From Hanleya hanleyi (Eukaryota; Mollusca; Polyplacophora; Lepidopleurida; Hanleyidae): a stretch of 64,000 nucleotides of DNA. The notes beneath the pieces are model-generated. The model was not told the origin of the DNA, did no database searches, and saw only the letters and a list, made by a program, of their open reading frames with translations. Positions 42,695 through 53,810 of the stretch are shown one piece after another. The first letter of the stretch is position 1. Each line of letters begins with the position of its first letter. Location: NCBI GenBank assembly GCA_036873755.1, contig JAVTVY010037146.1, positions 1 through 64,000 of the forward strand. Direction: 5' to 3'. The translations under genes were made by a program, and so were the position numbers.

Positions 42695-44846
42695 TAAAAC
42701 ATGAGGCAGCACCTAAAAGGTGCAACAACCCCTCAGCCAGACAGTTTTAGTCAGTGTATATTGGTACACAATGAATGAAAAATGCATATATGTAAAAGCC
42801 TGAAAGATTTGGTTGAATGCAGAAGATGCTTTAGCAGTGGCTTGTAAAAGATTACAATATGATAAATTCAGTGTGGGATGTTGGATGCATTGAAGGATTA
42901 TAATAAATATTTTGACATAGCGTGTGCGAAAAATATGGCGGAAGAACAGAAATATTCTGAACAAAAACAAAAGGCTTCAAGCCATTTTGGCTTTGAACCC
43001 TAAAAATAATCTAAACAATAATAAAAGTCTTTGATAGCAATAACTGTATGAATCCCTGTGTACCTGTTGATTGTCTGTCTCTTTCCATCTGTGATCAAGC
43101 AGAGGATGAGGATGGGTGGATGGCAATCCGAACAGCCTTGTGATATGAATAATATGTTTCATGGACATCAAATTGTATATCTGTGAGTTTGAAATTGGTG
43201 AAAATCTGGTCAATGGTTGTCCTAAGATCCGTGGTTGGGGTGGGGATTAAGGGAAAGAGCCCATGCTCTTGGAAGAAGTCGTTTATCTTGGTTGTTTCAG
43301 CCGAGTCGACAGCAAAGTCATTGTTGAAGTCTCCAAGTATGACAACATTAGTCGCTGAACAGTGGCTCCTTAGTGATGTAGAAAATCCGCCCAATCAGAG
43401 AAACCAGTTCTGTCATTCATCGTAAGTTTCTTGATGCATTGATGATGTATATCAAATTTTACATCGAGCACTTGAACGGTATCAAGAGATCATTAATGAT
43501 TTTGCATAAATTAAAGATGGCTGCCTATCCTTCCGGTCATTTAGACGAACTGATCTTCATTGCGAGTGTCTTGTTACATCGATGCTGCATACCAAGTTTC
43601 ATATAGAACACTTAAATGGTATCCGAGATATATATCATTAAAGATTTTGCATAAATTAAAGATGGCCACCAAGATTTCCACCCAATCAGAGAAATCAGTT
43701 CTGTCATTCATCATAAGTATCTTGCTGCATCGATGATGTTTACCAAATTTTATATCGAGCACTTAAACGGTATCAGATATAGAGATCATTAATGATTTTG
43801 CATAAATTAAAAATGGTCGGCCATCCTTCCCGCCTCTCAGAAGAATTGATGTGGTTATTCAGTGCAAGTCTCTTGGTACATCGATGCTGTATACCAAGTT
43901 TCGTATAGAACACTTCAATGGTATCAAAGAAATACATCATAAAAGATTCTGCATAAATTAAAGATGGCCGCCAAGGCTTTCACCTAATCAGGAAAACTGG
44001 TTTGGCCATTCCTTCAAAGTTTCTTGATGTATCGATAATCTCTACAAAGTTTCACACTGAACAGCAAAATGGTTTCCGAGATACACAAGATTCATGGTTT
44101 CGCATAAATTAACGATGGCCGCCAAAGTTTCCACCCAATCGGGTCCAGATTCAATAGGTTTCTGGGTAATGAGCATAGGGATGTGCACGGCAAGTTTGGT
44201 GTGCCTAGGGTAAGTCGTTCTAAAGAAAGCTTGGTAACAAGAAGTTTCGTATAGAACACTTCAATGGTATCAAAGAAATACATCATTAAAGATTCTGCAT
44301 AAATTAAAGATGGCCACCAAGGCTTTCACCTAATCAGGAAACTGGTTTGGTCATTCCTTCAAAGTTTCTTGATGTATCGATAATCTCTAAAAAGTTTCAC
44401 ACTGAACAGCAAAAAGGTTTCCGAGATACAAAAGACTCATGGTTTCGCATAAATTAAAGATGGCCGCCAAAGTTTCCACCCAATCGGGTCCAGATTCAAT
44501 AAGGTTCTGGGTCATGAGCATATGAATGTGCACGGCAAGTTTGGTGTGCCTAGGGTAAGTCGTTCTAAAAAAAGCTTGGTAACGAGAAAGCTGTGATGGT
44601 TTCGCATAAATTAAAGATGGCCGCCAAAGTTTCCAACCAATCGGGTCCAGATTCAATAGGCTTGTGGTTGACCACCCAACAATTCTGTATACCAAATTTG
44701 AAGTCTCTAGAAGCAACGGTTCGGTTTCTAGATCGATCACAAGAATTGTTGACGACCGGACGACCGGACGACCGGACGGACGACCGGACGACCGGACGTA
44801 CATGCCAACGACAAGACCCCGCAGCCTAATAGGCTGAGGGGTAAAA
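42695..44846 (+). mobile_element. Helentron-type element B
   Basis: The left end has AAACATGAGG, hairpin GCACCT-AAA-AGGTGC (42709-42723) and ACCCCTCAGCC (42728-42738). An endonuclease remnant lies at 43095-43394. Core repeats (ATTAAAGATGGC, CACCCAATC, TTTCTTGATG) run at about 43385-44720. A GACGACCG microsatellite lies at 44750-44800. The right end has hairpin CAGCCT-AAT-AGGCTG (44822-44836) and AGGGGTAAAA. The ends match element A. Confidence 0.72.
43095..43394 (-). pseudogene. Endonuclease/exonuclease/phosphatase-type remnant
   Basis: The ORF contains VVILGDFNNDF, FFQEHGL, PTTDLRTTIDQIFTN and YYSYHKAV, which follow the EEP (AP-endonuclease-like) pattern GDFN...PT...IDHIF...SDH. In the last motif Asp is replaced by Tyr and the fold is truncated. 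Helentrons of animals can carry such an endonuclease fused to Rep-helicase; LINEs also carry it. Its place inside a Helentron-type element favours the first. It abuts the core-repeat array at its upstream side. Confidence 0.6.
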
Positions 44847-44877
44847 AAATTGTTTCTTAATTTTAGACCCTAATGAG

Positions 44878-44960
44878 GTCCCTGTTCTTCAAGACCATAA
44901 ACTGCAGGAATACAGTCTAATAATAAATATTAAGTAATTAATACGCCAGTTCCTCTACAT
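44878..44960 (-). pseudogene. Further decayed copy of the gelsolin exon
   Basis: On the minus strand TTATTATTAG is followed by ACTGTATTCCTGCAGTTTAT, which parallels the acceptor and first codons of the 41002-41088 exon. It lies just beyond Helentron element B. Confidence 0.4.
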
Positions 44961-44964
44961 TGGA

Positions 44965-45825
44965 TCCACCACCTCTCACATCACGCATATGCTCAGAATG
45001 TATATATTGTACAAGCTTATATTTAATGAACAGTAATGAATGAGATGGAACTCTTTAGCCACAAAAGGCGCGAAACGGCGTCAATGTCCATGTGACGTTA
45101 CGCTGAGGATGCATTCCACACCTAAATGATGTGCGGTTAAAAATAGACATGCTTTCGGGTCTTCGGTCTTAAATATATGTAAAAAATTTAACAAAACCCC
45201 TGTAAAAGCACATATTTTCCCAATGGGCACACTCATGCCATTATTCTAAGAGACAAGTGAGCTATTCAAATTGAAAAGGAAAGACGTGCAATCCTCCTTA
45301 AACCTTCTTCAACTTTTCAGAAAAACTCCATAAAATGTACGAAAATGTGTCAAATTCGCCCCACCATCCGAGAAAACAAACGAAATGATTTTCTTGTTAG
45401 ACATGTGAAAGTTTCTCCGTCAAACGGGCATTTTAGAAAGGAGAAAACAAGAGGGGGTCGACTTACTCGTTTTTTTGTAAGTCTATCGCCATAAAGGAAT
45501 CATCGTTTTCGTTCCCCGAAAAAGTGGGTGATACTATAGATATCAGTTAGTAGAAAGGGAAGAAAAATTACCGTGCTGTCAAAAACAGGCGACCTTCCTT
45601 ATTATGAAGTTAGGGAGAGGCCAATATGTACGAAGGGTGTGGAGTGCACCCTGAGGTTAGGCAACGAACAATTTTTTTAACATTGGCAATGCTGTATTAT
45701 TTTATTCGCGGACTTCAACAGGCGATGTCTTCTGTTCGCAAATGCCTATTCAACTTCGAGGCAAAAAAATCTTATGCCCTATTAGCTCTATCCAGTAGCT
45801 TTCAATAATACGACAAAATATTAGC
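44965..45825. other. Intron, no recognised content
   Basis: About 860 bases in which no repeat family or gene is recognised. Confidence 0.5.
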
Positions 45826-45829
45826 TTAC

Positions 45830-45940
45830 TCTAAACTTCTCATCTTTGTTTGCATTTTCTCCATTGTACTGGAAAATCTGGAGGCCCAAGTCCAAGATAA
45901 AGACATCGTCATCTTTCACATTCACATTCTCTGGGTTTAT
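45830..45940 (-). CDS. Gelsolin-family gene, exon with DVFILDLG core
   Basis: 111 bases, phase 0 to 0. Acceptor TATGTTTTGCAG, donor AGA/GTAAGC. It encodes INPENVNVKDDDVFILDLG and then LQIFQYNGENANKDEKFR, the signature core of a gelsolin repeat (DxFILDLG...I.QWNG...NK.E+.K). This is the Ca-binding and actin-side-binding fold. The reading frame is intact. Confidence 0.85.
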
Positions 45941-45944
45941 CTGC

Positions 45945-46980
45945 AAAACATAATCACAATATTTGGCAAATAGATATGAGCGACGACATACCTATGGTAC
46001 GGTATGACAACATATGAATGGGACATTTGAGCCTCTAACAACAATCTCTGAAATAAAATTTCCATTAAAATCAGTAATTTTCGGAGAAAATTATCAATTA
46101 GGATTAATGAAAGTCTTTAACTTCATTGTTCTAGTTTCAAAATACTCTTTTTATCAATCTAGACTAAGAAACCATAGACCGAACGTTTTGGGGCTCAAAC
46201 GTTCATGTGTAATCAATTTTAAGATGAGAAATTTATTGCTACATGTATATAAAACTCTGAAATAGACAAATTTAATCAGTTATGGGAACCATGGATAAAC
46301 ATATTCCTTTAAGTTTATAGATTATCTGGAATGACAAGAAATGTAGATTTGTCTTGGAACCAATGTAATATACCCTGTAATCGCGACAATCGTCCGTACC
46401 TACTTTTTTTGTTTTTTTTTGTTTTACTTTTATTTTTTTTTATCATTTTCATTCTTTTCTCTTTATTGTCTTATTATTACTATTATTATTATTTCTCTTT
46501 AAATGAATTAATTTTCTATATGTAATTTGATACGACTTGCACATGTGCTCTTATGTTTGATTGCACTTAGAACATGTTTATACTTGGTCTGATTCACAGT
46601 ATCTTTCTGTTATATACGTATGTTCTATGTTACATTGTATACATAAATCTGCACTGTGATTATTTCTGTGATCAAAACACTTACTCTACAGATACTGCAA
46701 TCCTTCATTCTAAGCTGCGTTTTGTTGGTGTGATAAGTATGTACGAATCCTCATTGAAAATAAAAGATAAAAATATATATAAGAAGGAGTGTATATACTA
46801 AAACCCTGATGCCGTTTTCTCTCTGTTGCAATCATGTTATGAAGTTTTCACCCATTCATATGGCAGGTGTCAGTTATCCTGAAGTCTGACATCGCTTATA
46901 CAACAAAACATTAATATGTCACCACACAGTACAGGCGGTGCAAGGCATAAATTCCTGTATGTAACCCGCTGGACCAAATT
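45945..46980. other. Intron, AT-rich
   Basis: A T-rich tract lies at 46400-46500. ORFs here are low complexity. Confidence 0.45.
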
Positions 46981-47503
46981 AAGGTTTAAACATGAGGCAC
47001 CAGAGGTGCTACAACCCGTCAGCCCCTTGACAGTCTAGATCAAGATGTTTTTATGGGTGTAGAAGTTTGGATGCATAACAGAGAGTTATGGCATGCGAAA
47101 TACTAACCCAAGCCACAACTCAGACAGATGAACAGATGGATATACTGTGTCATGGTATTGCAGTATAACATTAGACACTGTGGATAGTTCTAGAATAATA
47201 GAACTGATATAAACTTGTTTATGTTCTGTTCTGTGGTTATATTCATAGAATTTTTACGAAGTAAATCGCAAGTAAATGACGACTAAAGATTGCAAATGGC
47301 CGATACACGAAGAGACTCGTATGGCGCGGGTAATTGGGTCACAGCGCCATCTGCACGTAGGATTGTTTACACACTGTTTTGTGGGTGAATCATTTCGAGC
47401 TTTCTGGAAGCTGTTGTGATTGTATCTGGGTTAGATCATACGTCAATGCTGTACCGGTGGAAGCTTCTTGATTTTATAGAATTATCTCGAGTGCCTCATA
47501 GAG

Positions 47504-47510
47504 TATAAAT
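47504..47510 (+). promoter_or_regulatory. LTR TATA box
   Basis: TATAAAT lies about 436 bases before the primer-binding site, in a position fitting the U3 promoter of the LTR. Confidence 0.5.
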
Positions 47511-47859
47511 AGCCCGACAGTTAGTCATTCTGGAGGGAATTCAAACGGCTTTTCTGTGGGTGCATTATACCTTTGTCTGAAATTACGGACTGCTGGATTG
47601 TATATTCCTGTGAATTGACTTTTGGGCTGCTGTGTTATCTACGTAATTGAACTGACGGAAACTGGACAACAGCTGAGCGGTGATGAACTATCGAAATACA
47701 GAAACGCGATTTCTGCGCGTCGGCACCGACTGTATAGAGATTTGCACGTCAAAACGGACTGTGAAGGATACACCGGAATAACATTGAACAGTAAGACTAT
47801 ATTTGACATTTATTTGCTGTATCAACCTTACTTAATTTGTATATGATTTTAGTATTGTA

Positions 47860-47865
47860 AATAAA
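47860..47865 (+). terminator. LTR poly(A) signal
   Basis: AATAAA 75 bases before the presumed LTR end, as expected in R/U5. Confidence 0.45.
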
Positions 47866-47939
47866 TATTTGATTGTTAATCCTTGATTTCACAAAAGTTT
47901 TCTGTTGCGTTTTTTTCTATTATCGTTTATGACAGAAAT

Positions 47940-47953
47940 TGGGGGCTTGTCCG
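47940..47953 (+). other. Primer-binding site, tRNA-Pro type
   Basis: TGGGGGCTTGTCCG differs by one base from the start of the well-known tRNA-Pro primer-binding site of murine gammaretroviruses (TGGGGGCTCGTCCG). It directly follows the presumed LTR. Confidence 0.6.
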
Positions 47954-48060
47954 CGAGCATTGTTTACATTACAGCTTGCCAGCTGATCTGTTTTGCAACA
48001 TACTTCTAAATTGATACATTGTCTAAATTTGTGAAGTCAAGTAGTAGTATATTATCAGCA

Positions 48061-49215
48061 TGTCACTTGACCCAGCGCAGTTTGCCTTAGAGCCCAGTCA
48101 GGAGGAATTTAACGAACTACGCAAAGAGGATTTGTTCGCGCTGTGTAAATTCATACAAATTAAAGTTAAAACATCTGAGACAGCAAGAAATTAAGAAACT
48201 CATTATTAAACATTTTGTCAGCAAACAACATTGGGATGAAAGTGATTTTTATTTAACTGAGGAAACAGCTGATAATTTGGAAATAAAGAAATTAGAATTG
48301 CAAAATCAGTTGGAATTAAAGAGATTAGTATTAGAAAAAGATAGAGAAAGGGAAGAAAGACAATTTCAGTTAGAGAGAGAAAAATTAAAAAAAGAGGAAA
48401 GAGAGAAACAGGAAGAAAGACAGTTTCAGTTAGAAATGAAGCATTTGAAATTACAGTCGCGAACAAGTCCTCCTACACATGCACCTGTACAATCACAATC
48501 AAAATTTGATGTGGCGCGTCAAATACGTCTCGTCCCACCATTTCAGGGAAAAGAAATTGATAAATATTTTCTGCATTTTGAGAAAATTGCTGAAAATTTA
48601 AACTGGCCAAAAGAACATTAGAGTTTACTTCTTCAAAGTGTTTTGATCGGAAAGGCAAGGGACATTTACACTCAACTGACGGTAGAGCAAGCATCAAATT
48701 ATGATATATTGAAGGGTTTAATCCTTAAAGGCTATGAATTAGTTCCTGAAGCCTATAGACAAAAGTTTCGTAGTTGTGAAAAAGAAAACTCTCAGACTCA
48801 TGTAGAATTTGCTCGTTCAAAGAACAGTTATTTGATAGGTGGTGTGCTTCTGTGAAAATTGACAACAACTTTGAAAACCTTAGACAGCTTATGCTGGTAG
48901 AGGAATTTAAAAGGTGTATTCATGGTGATATTAGAACATTTCTTGATGAAAAGAATGCCAACACTTTAGACCAAGCAGCACGATTTGCTGATGAATACGC
49001 TCTGACACACAAATTATCATTTGTCAATGTTGTTAAGCCAAGTTCATTCCAGTCTAATGTCTCAGGTAACAAACTCAGTTCTTTCTCAGGGCCTAAAACT
49101 TTTAACGCCAGTTACAAAGGTCAAAGGTCAAACACAAAGACTCAGTCACCCACTTTTAACACTCAAAATAAGTCTCCCGTTTGCAGCTATTGTAAGAGGG
49201 ACGGCCATTTAATTG
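48061..49215 (+). pseudogene. gag remnant with coiled coil and zinc-knuckle relic
   Basis: ATG at 48061 opens MSLDPAQFALEPSQEEF. Frameshifts and stops occur near 48170, at 48619 and near 48850. A charged coiled-coil region (48277-48480) contains two ERQFQLE copies. The following part (FDVARQIRLVPPFQGK...FEKIA; FKRCIHGDIRTFLDEK) resembles the SCAN-like gag of this retroelement group. Near 49180 CSYCKRDGHL is the start of a CCHC knuckle whose last Cys is absent. Confidence 0.6.
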
Positions 49216-49480
49216 AAAAGAAACGAAGTTTCAAACCTGGTGAGAAAGTACTGGTTTTTCTGCCTATTCCTGGTAATCCACTTAAGGCTAGATATTATGG
49301 TCCTTATGTCATTGAAGAGAAACTTAAGTGACCTTAATTATGTAATTCAGACTCCTGACAGGCGTAAAAACAAACAGTTATGTCATGTAAATATGTTGAA
49401 GTTATACATCGACAGAGATAGCACTAACAGTACTGTCCATCCTGTAAATGTAGTTAGTTCTGACCCTGATAATAATGAAA
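49216..49480 (+). pseudogene. Integrase C-terminal (GPY/F) segment
   Basis: FKPGEKVLVFLPIPG, ARYYGPYVIEEKL and, after a frameshift near 49325, SDLNYVIQTPDRRK...CHVNMLKLYI form the GPY/F chromatin-proximal module found at the end of Gypsy integrases. It begins immediately after the zinc-knuckle relic, so the protease and integrase core are deleted. Confidence 0.65.
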
Positions 49481-50300
49481 CTTGTGAAGAGCCCATGACA
49501 GTGGCGAAATTACAGATCTCTGACATTCTACTTAATTTGGATTCCAAGTTGTGTCATCTTGAACCAGCGAGTCAGGAAGAACTTCGAACTCTGCTCAGTC
49601 AATATGAACATTTGTTTCCCGACATTCCTACTCGGACTGATACAATTTCACATGACGTCAATGTCAGAGATTCTAATACAGTAAAGCAGCACCCATATCG
49701 TTTGAATCCCATCAAACAAAACTACCTGAAAAAAAAGGGATTCAGTATTTATTGGACAATGACTTCATTGAACCAAGTAATAGTAACTGGAGTTCACATT
49801 GTATCCTCGTTCCAAAGCCAGATGGCAGTTACAGGATGTGTACTGACTAAAGAAAGGTGAACACATTGACCAAAACAGACACATTCCCTATTCCACGCAT
49901 TGTGACGATTGCATTGACAAAGTGGGAAGTGCCAAGTTCGTGTCAAAGTTTGATGTTCTGAAAGGGTTTTGGCAAGTTCCACTGACAGATCGTGCGAAGG
50001 AGATATCAGCATTCGTCACTCCGGACGGCCTGTTCCATTACAAAGTTATGCCATTTGGAATGAAAAATTCTCCAGCCATGTTCCAGCGTCTCATCAACCG
50101 TGGAAGGACTTCCGGTTTGGAAGGATGTGGGACTTACATTGATGACATCACTGTCTACAGTGATACATCCATGGGAAGATCATCTACAGAGAATTCGCGC
50201 ACTGTTCAATCGGCTGAGTGACGCCAAACTGACAGTCAACCTTGGAAAAAGTGAATTTGGACATGCACGTGTGACATTGTGACTTGGGTCATGTTGTAGG
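49480..50300 (+). pseudogene. Reverse transcriptase remnant
   Basis: KQHPYRLNPIKQ starts the domain. Then come FIEPSNSNWSS and ILVPKPDGSYRMCTD in another frame, KFDVLKGFWQVPLTDRAKEI, FVTPDGLFHYKVMPFGM and the catalytic YIDDITVYSD near 50135-50165. At least three frameshifts are visible. It is a Gypsy-class enzyme. Confidence 0.75.
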
Positions 50301-50745
50301 TCAGGATCATGTAAAACCTGTAGACGCTAAGGTTGGTGCTATCTTGCTATTTCCAAGACCAACATGTAAGAGACAACTGATGCGTTTCTTGGGTATGCCC
50401 GGTTACTACAGGAGCCTTTAACTCAACTCTTAAGAAAGAGGGTAACTTTCGTTTGGACCGATGAATGTGAATCAGCTTTTGAAAACCTGAAAGCCATACT
50501 CAAGAGCGCGCCAGTTCTTTCAGCACCAGATTTTGATTCACCTTTTAAACTGGCTGTAGAAGCTAGTGATGTTGCTGCTGGTGCCGTTTTGTTACAAGAA
50601 GGTATAGATGGTGTAGATCACCCAATATGTTATTTTTCACGTAAATTTGACAAGCATCAGAGAAATTATTCTACAATTGAGAAAGAATATTCAGCAATGA
50701 TATTGGCTTTAGAACATTTTGAAAAGAATGCTGTACTCTGCTCAT
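50300..50745 (+). pseudogene. RNase H remnant
   Basis: RFLGMPGYYR (thumb end), WTDECESAFENLKAIL, APVLSAPDFDSPFKLAVEAS, GAVLLQEG and then CYFSRKFDKHQRNYSTIEKE are readable in two frames. The domain breaks off after LALEHFE near 50735. Confidence 0.7.
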
Positions 50746-50989
50746 ATTGTTCATCATTTTCATAGTATAGCTTCCATTTATCGAGGGGTGAGGACACATT
50801 TTGTTCTTGTTGTAATATAATTTATTGTTGTAAAAACAATTACTTTCATTATCAAGTTGGATAGATTCATTTCAGACCTAATACATCTTAAAGTTGTTTC
50901 ATACATTTATTCAGAAAATATAGCAAGTAAACATTGGCTTTATTCAGTGTATCTTTAAAAAATAAAGCCTCTGTGTACTATAAACTTAG

Positions 50990-51480
50990 ATGTGTAGTCG
51001 AGGTGTACCTGAGGTGTACACCCGAGTACACCTCATGGACTTTGACAAAATATTTTTGTAATTTACCTACACCTCAAGTACACCTCTTGGGCTTCGTCAA
51101 AATAGATATGTTATATACTACACCTCAAGTAGACCTCTGGGACTTTGTCAACATACACGTGTAATCTACCTACACCTCAAGTACACCTGTTGGACTTTGT
51201 CAAAATAGATATGTTATATACTACACCTCAAGTACACCTGCTGGACTGTCAAAATATACTTGTAATTTTCACCTCAACTGAGGTGTACAACTCACCTAGA
51301 TTTACCTAAGGTGTACTTGGGGTGCTAATTTGCATATTTTGATACTCTTTTGATAAGTACACCTCAAATACTCCTCAAGTACACCTCATCTACTCCTCAA
51401 ATACACCTCATAATATTTGAGGGTACACCTCCCAGGTACACCTCAAGTACACCTGAAATACACCTCGAAGCAGTAAGGGG
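50990..51480 (+). repeat. ~60 bp minisatellite built on TACACCTCAAGTACACCT
   Basis: About five units of 55-62 bases (CACCTCAAGTACACCT, GGACTTTGTCAAAATA, TATGTTATATACT) lie at 51000-51260. A denser series of ACCTC motifs continues to 51470. Inverted AGGTGTAC copies occur at both edges. Confidence 0.7.
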
Positions 51481-51484
51481 TGTT

Positions 51485-51925
51485 CTGCTGATAGTGGCAC
51501 AAATGGATACCAAACTACTATTTATAAGTGTTTCCAAGGCATGGAAATTTCCCGAATTAGAAATGAAGCATAATTAAATCCAACTGAGTAATTGGTAAAT
51601 GGAAATCCACGAGCAAAAAAGGTTGTGGAGATCTAAACTGTAGATTTAAACTAGAACTGTACATTCCAGCAGATTCTTCTATGCAGTTATCTCCCCTGTC
51701 CACTACCCTGCAAGCAGAACAATTTGGTGCATGTAATAGGTAGATTGATGTAGATCAGGAAAAATGATTGCAACATTCCATAAATATTTTGGAAGTTGAA
51801 TGAAAAAAAAACACATTTCTGAATACAGGGAAATTATATGTAAATGATTTGACCACCACTAGATTTTAGAAACTTACCACAAGAAGGCCCATAATAGATC
51901 ATGTTGGATTAAACCATGATACTGA
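51485..51925. other. No recognised content
   Basis: Spacer between minisatellite and the Helentron-type tail. Confidence 0.4.
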
Positions 51926-52189
51926 TGGACAGGAAAGTGGACGAACAGACCGACAGACGAGGACCTGACCAATGAAACATATAAAAGGCACATCTACAGA
52001 TTACATTCTATATTGGACGAAGCCGGCCTGCTTTCAGTAGTTCTTGAGATATGGAATCCCGGGGAAAAGAGGACGGACGGACGCTCCGACGGACAGATGG
52101 ACAGACTCTACAACGGACAGACGCACGGACAGATGGGATGACAACAATACCCCTGAGCCCAATCGGGGTGAGGGGTAAAAACCGACTGC

Positions 52190-52545
52190 CAGTCCAGGGA
52201 TCTCGCGTTGGCATAAAGTTGATGTGTTACATAAGACAGGTGGCAGAGTAATTTCATTTGTATTATGATCCCCACCTGCAATTTAATTGTCATGTATGTG
52301 CCTTGCATCATGGGAAAGGAGAGGGATAAAATGTCATCAGGTTTCAGGTCTATTCAGAGTGAAATTTTTTAAATTTCGGTTATGTAAGACAAATGGAAGC
52401 GAATTTACGGGATTTCTAATAGCGGCAATGGGCAGGCTGTCGGCCGTTGTTCAATTTGCTAACATGTCAAGTCACTTTGAAAAGCGGTATCTCCGCTTAC
52501 ATGAACTATATCCCAAATTTTTCAACTGTAAGACAATAGAATGAA
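52190..52545. other. Intron, no recognised content
   Basis: Nothing recognised. Confidence 0.45.
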
Positions 52546-52550
52546 CAAAC

Positions 52551-52689
52551 CTTCCTCATGATGATTTTTCTCCGCTGCCCTCTGAAACATCGGTCCATCT
52601 TCACCACATTCACAAAATGGAAAAGACGGGTTTTGTATTCTTCTGGTGGGACATGGCGGAACCCGGTCTTTGTACTTCCATTCCATAAT
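52551..52689 (-). CDS. Gelsolin-family gene, exon with GFRHV motif
   Basis: 139 bases, phase 2 to 0. Acceptor GTGACTTTCAG, donor AAG/GTTTGT. The frame set by the previous exon reads LWNGSTKTGFRHVPPEEYKT then RLFHFVNVVKMDRCFRGQRR, the stretch of a gelsolin first domain after the ESxxFxxYF motif (GG..SGF+HV...RL.H..G). It joins in phase with both neighbouring exons. The segment after RLFHF is unusually basic and cysteine-bearing. Confidence 0.8.
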
Positions 52690-52694
52690 CTGAA

Positions 52695-53470
52695 AGTCAC
52701 ATAAAAGAATACAGTATTGGTGTGAAAGAAACAATGGTCCTCAAAGACCAGTGTCTGCTCTACTATACTTTACCTAGAGCGGATTCTGATACCCAAGTGA
52801 CGCTTTTCAAGATGTCAGTGTCAGGGCAGGGTTAAATAATAGAATGCGGACACTCATATCTTGAGGACCACCGTTTCTCTTTATACACCGGTACCACTTC
52901 ATTCACCTCTTATTTCACTTGGTTTCTAAGTTCCGGGTTGATGTGTGTTGATAGAATGAGTACCAGTATTTGGGTACTCCCAGCTCCTCCCAGTAGTATT
53001 AGTGTAGTCATCTGCCCCCTTCCCCCGCTTCCCGATAGTTTCTGTCCTTAGTACTGTTATGTCTGACAATCGTGTGCACTGTGTGAGATACAGCTTGTCA
53101 AGTAGCTTTTCCAAGTTCAACAAGGTTCCCTACATGTGGTCACTTATTTGTTTGTGTACTCCCGCACCGACCCCGACCCCATGATATCTTGTACGCCATT
53201 TTGGATTTCCCGTCAAAACTCCTGACACAAATAATATGAACACCAACGTTTTTCCTGAAGTTGCCGTGAATAATTTGGAAGTGGAATATTACTGGAGTGG
53301 TGAGCTTCATCTCCGATTCGTGAATTATCATGGAATTTACTGCACTGAGAACCTTACATATGCTTTCAAAATATATTGGGTTATGGGGATACCAGAAATA
53401 CATCATATCTACTTCAGTGACTCACTGTTACCACACTAGCCATGCTGAGAAAAGTACGAGGAGACAAAAC
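52695..53470. other. Intron, no recognised content
   Basis: About 780 bases. Minus-strand ORFs here lack gelsolin features. Confidence 0.45.
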
Positions 53471-53474
53471 TTAC

Positions 53475-53602
53475 TCTATGGAGGGGAAGTAACTCTTGAA
53501 GAGTGGAGACTCGTGATTCATGACTTCACGGTGCTGAACTGGTTTGTTGTCCAGGAAGGTGCCCAGTTCCATAGTTTTGTACGCGGCTGTGACATATTCA
53601 TC
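53475..53602 (-). CDS. Gelsolin-family gene, exon with DEYxTAAYKTxEL motif
   Basis: 128 bases, phase 0 to 2. Acceptor GGCTTGACTTTTGACAG, donor AGA/GTAAGT. It encodes DEYVTAAYKTMELGTFLD, then KPVQHREVMNHESPLFKSYF, the most conserved stretch of the first gelsolin domain, including the actin-contacting helix. The family severs or caps actin filaments in a calcium-dependent way in the cytoplasm. The reading frame is intact. Confidence 0.92.
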
Positions 53603-53810
53603 CTGTCAAAAGTCAAGCCAGAACAAGCTGACAGAAAATATGTGATACCCCTTTCTCGATTTAATTTTTAGACAAATGGTTTGCCACAGCGCTCCGATTG
53701 GTGTATTGACTACAGCGTAAATTTGTTTTCCAGGAAATGAGAGACAAAATATTCATCACAGCTGCAAATACATGAACGTTGAACTTGTTCAGGACTATTT
53801 AGATAATTAC

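Larger units (their letters stand above)
47250..50745 (+). mobile_element. Broken Gypsy-class LTR retroelement (Gmr1-like domain order)
   Basis: A probable 5' LTR (about 47280-47939), a primer-binding site, gag, a zinc-knuckle remnant, an integrase C-terminal (GPY) segment, reverse transcriptase and part of RNase H follow in this order. Many frameshifts and stops make it inactive. Protease and the integrase core are missing between zinc knuckle and GPY segment. Integrase before reverse transcriptase is the order of the Gmr1-like group, unlike standard Gypsy. No 3' LTR was found; sequence similarity ends in RNase H near 50745. Confidence 0.7.
46985..52180 (+). mobile_element. Helentron-type element C, apparently split by an LTR element
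   Basis: The left end matches elements A and B: TTTAAACATGAGG, hairpin GCACC-AGA-GGTGC (46997-47009), then ACAACCCGTCAGCC. A GACGGACA microsatellite and a TGAGGGGTAAAA right end appear at 52060-52180. Between them lie a Gypsy-class remnant and a minisatellite. That the two ends belong to one element is inference; each could be a separate fragment. Confidence 0.4.

Noticed and set aside
46331..46525. ORF with a hydrophobic, membrane-like peptide
   Set aside because: It translates a T-rich low-complexity tract.
50746..50830. 3' LTR after RNase H
   Set aside because: A purine-rich GAGGGGTGAGGA near 50795 resembles a polypurine tract, but the following sequence does not match the presumed 5' LTR.
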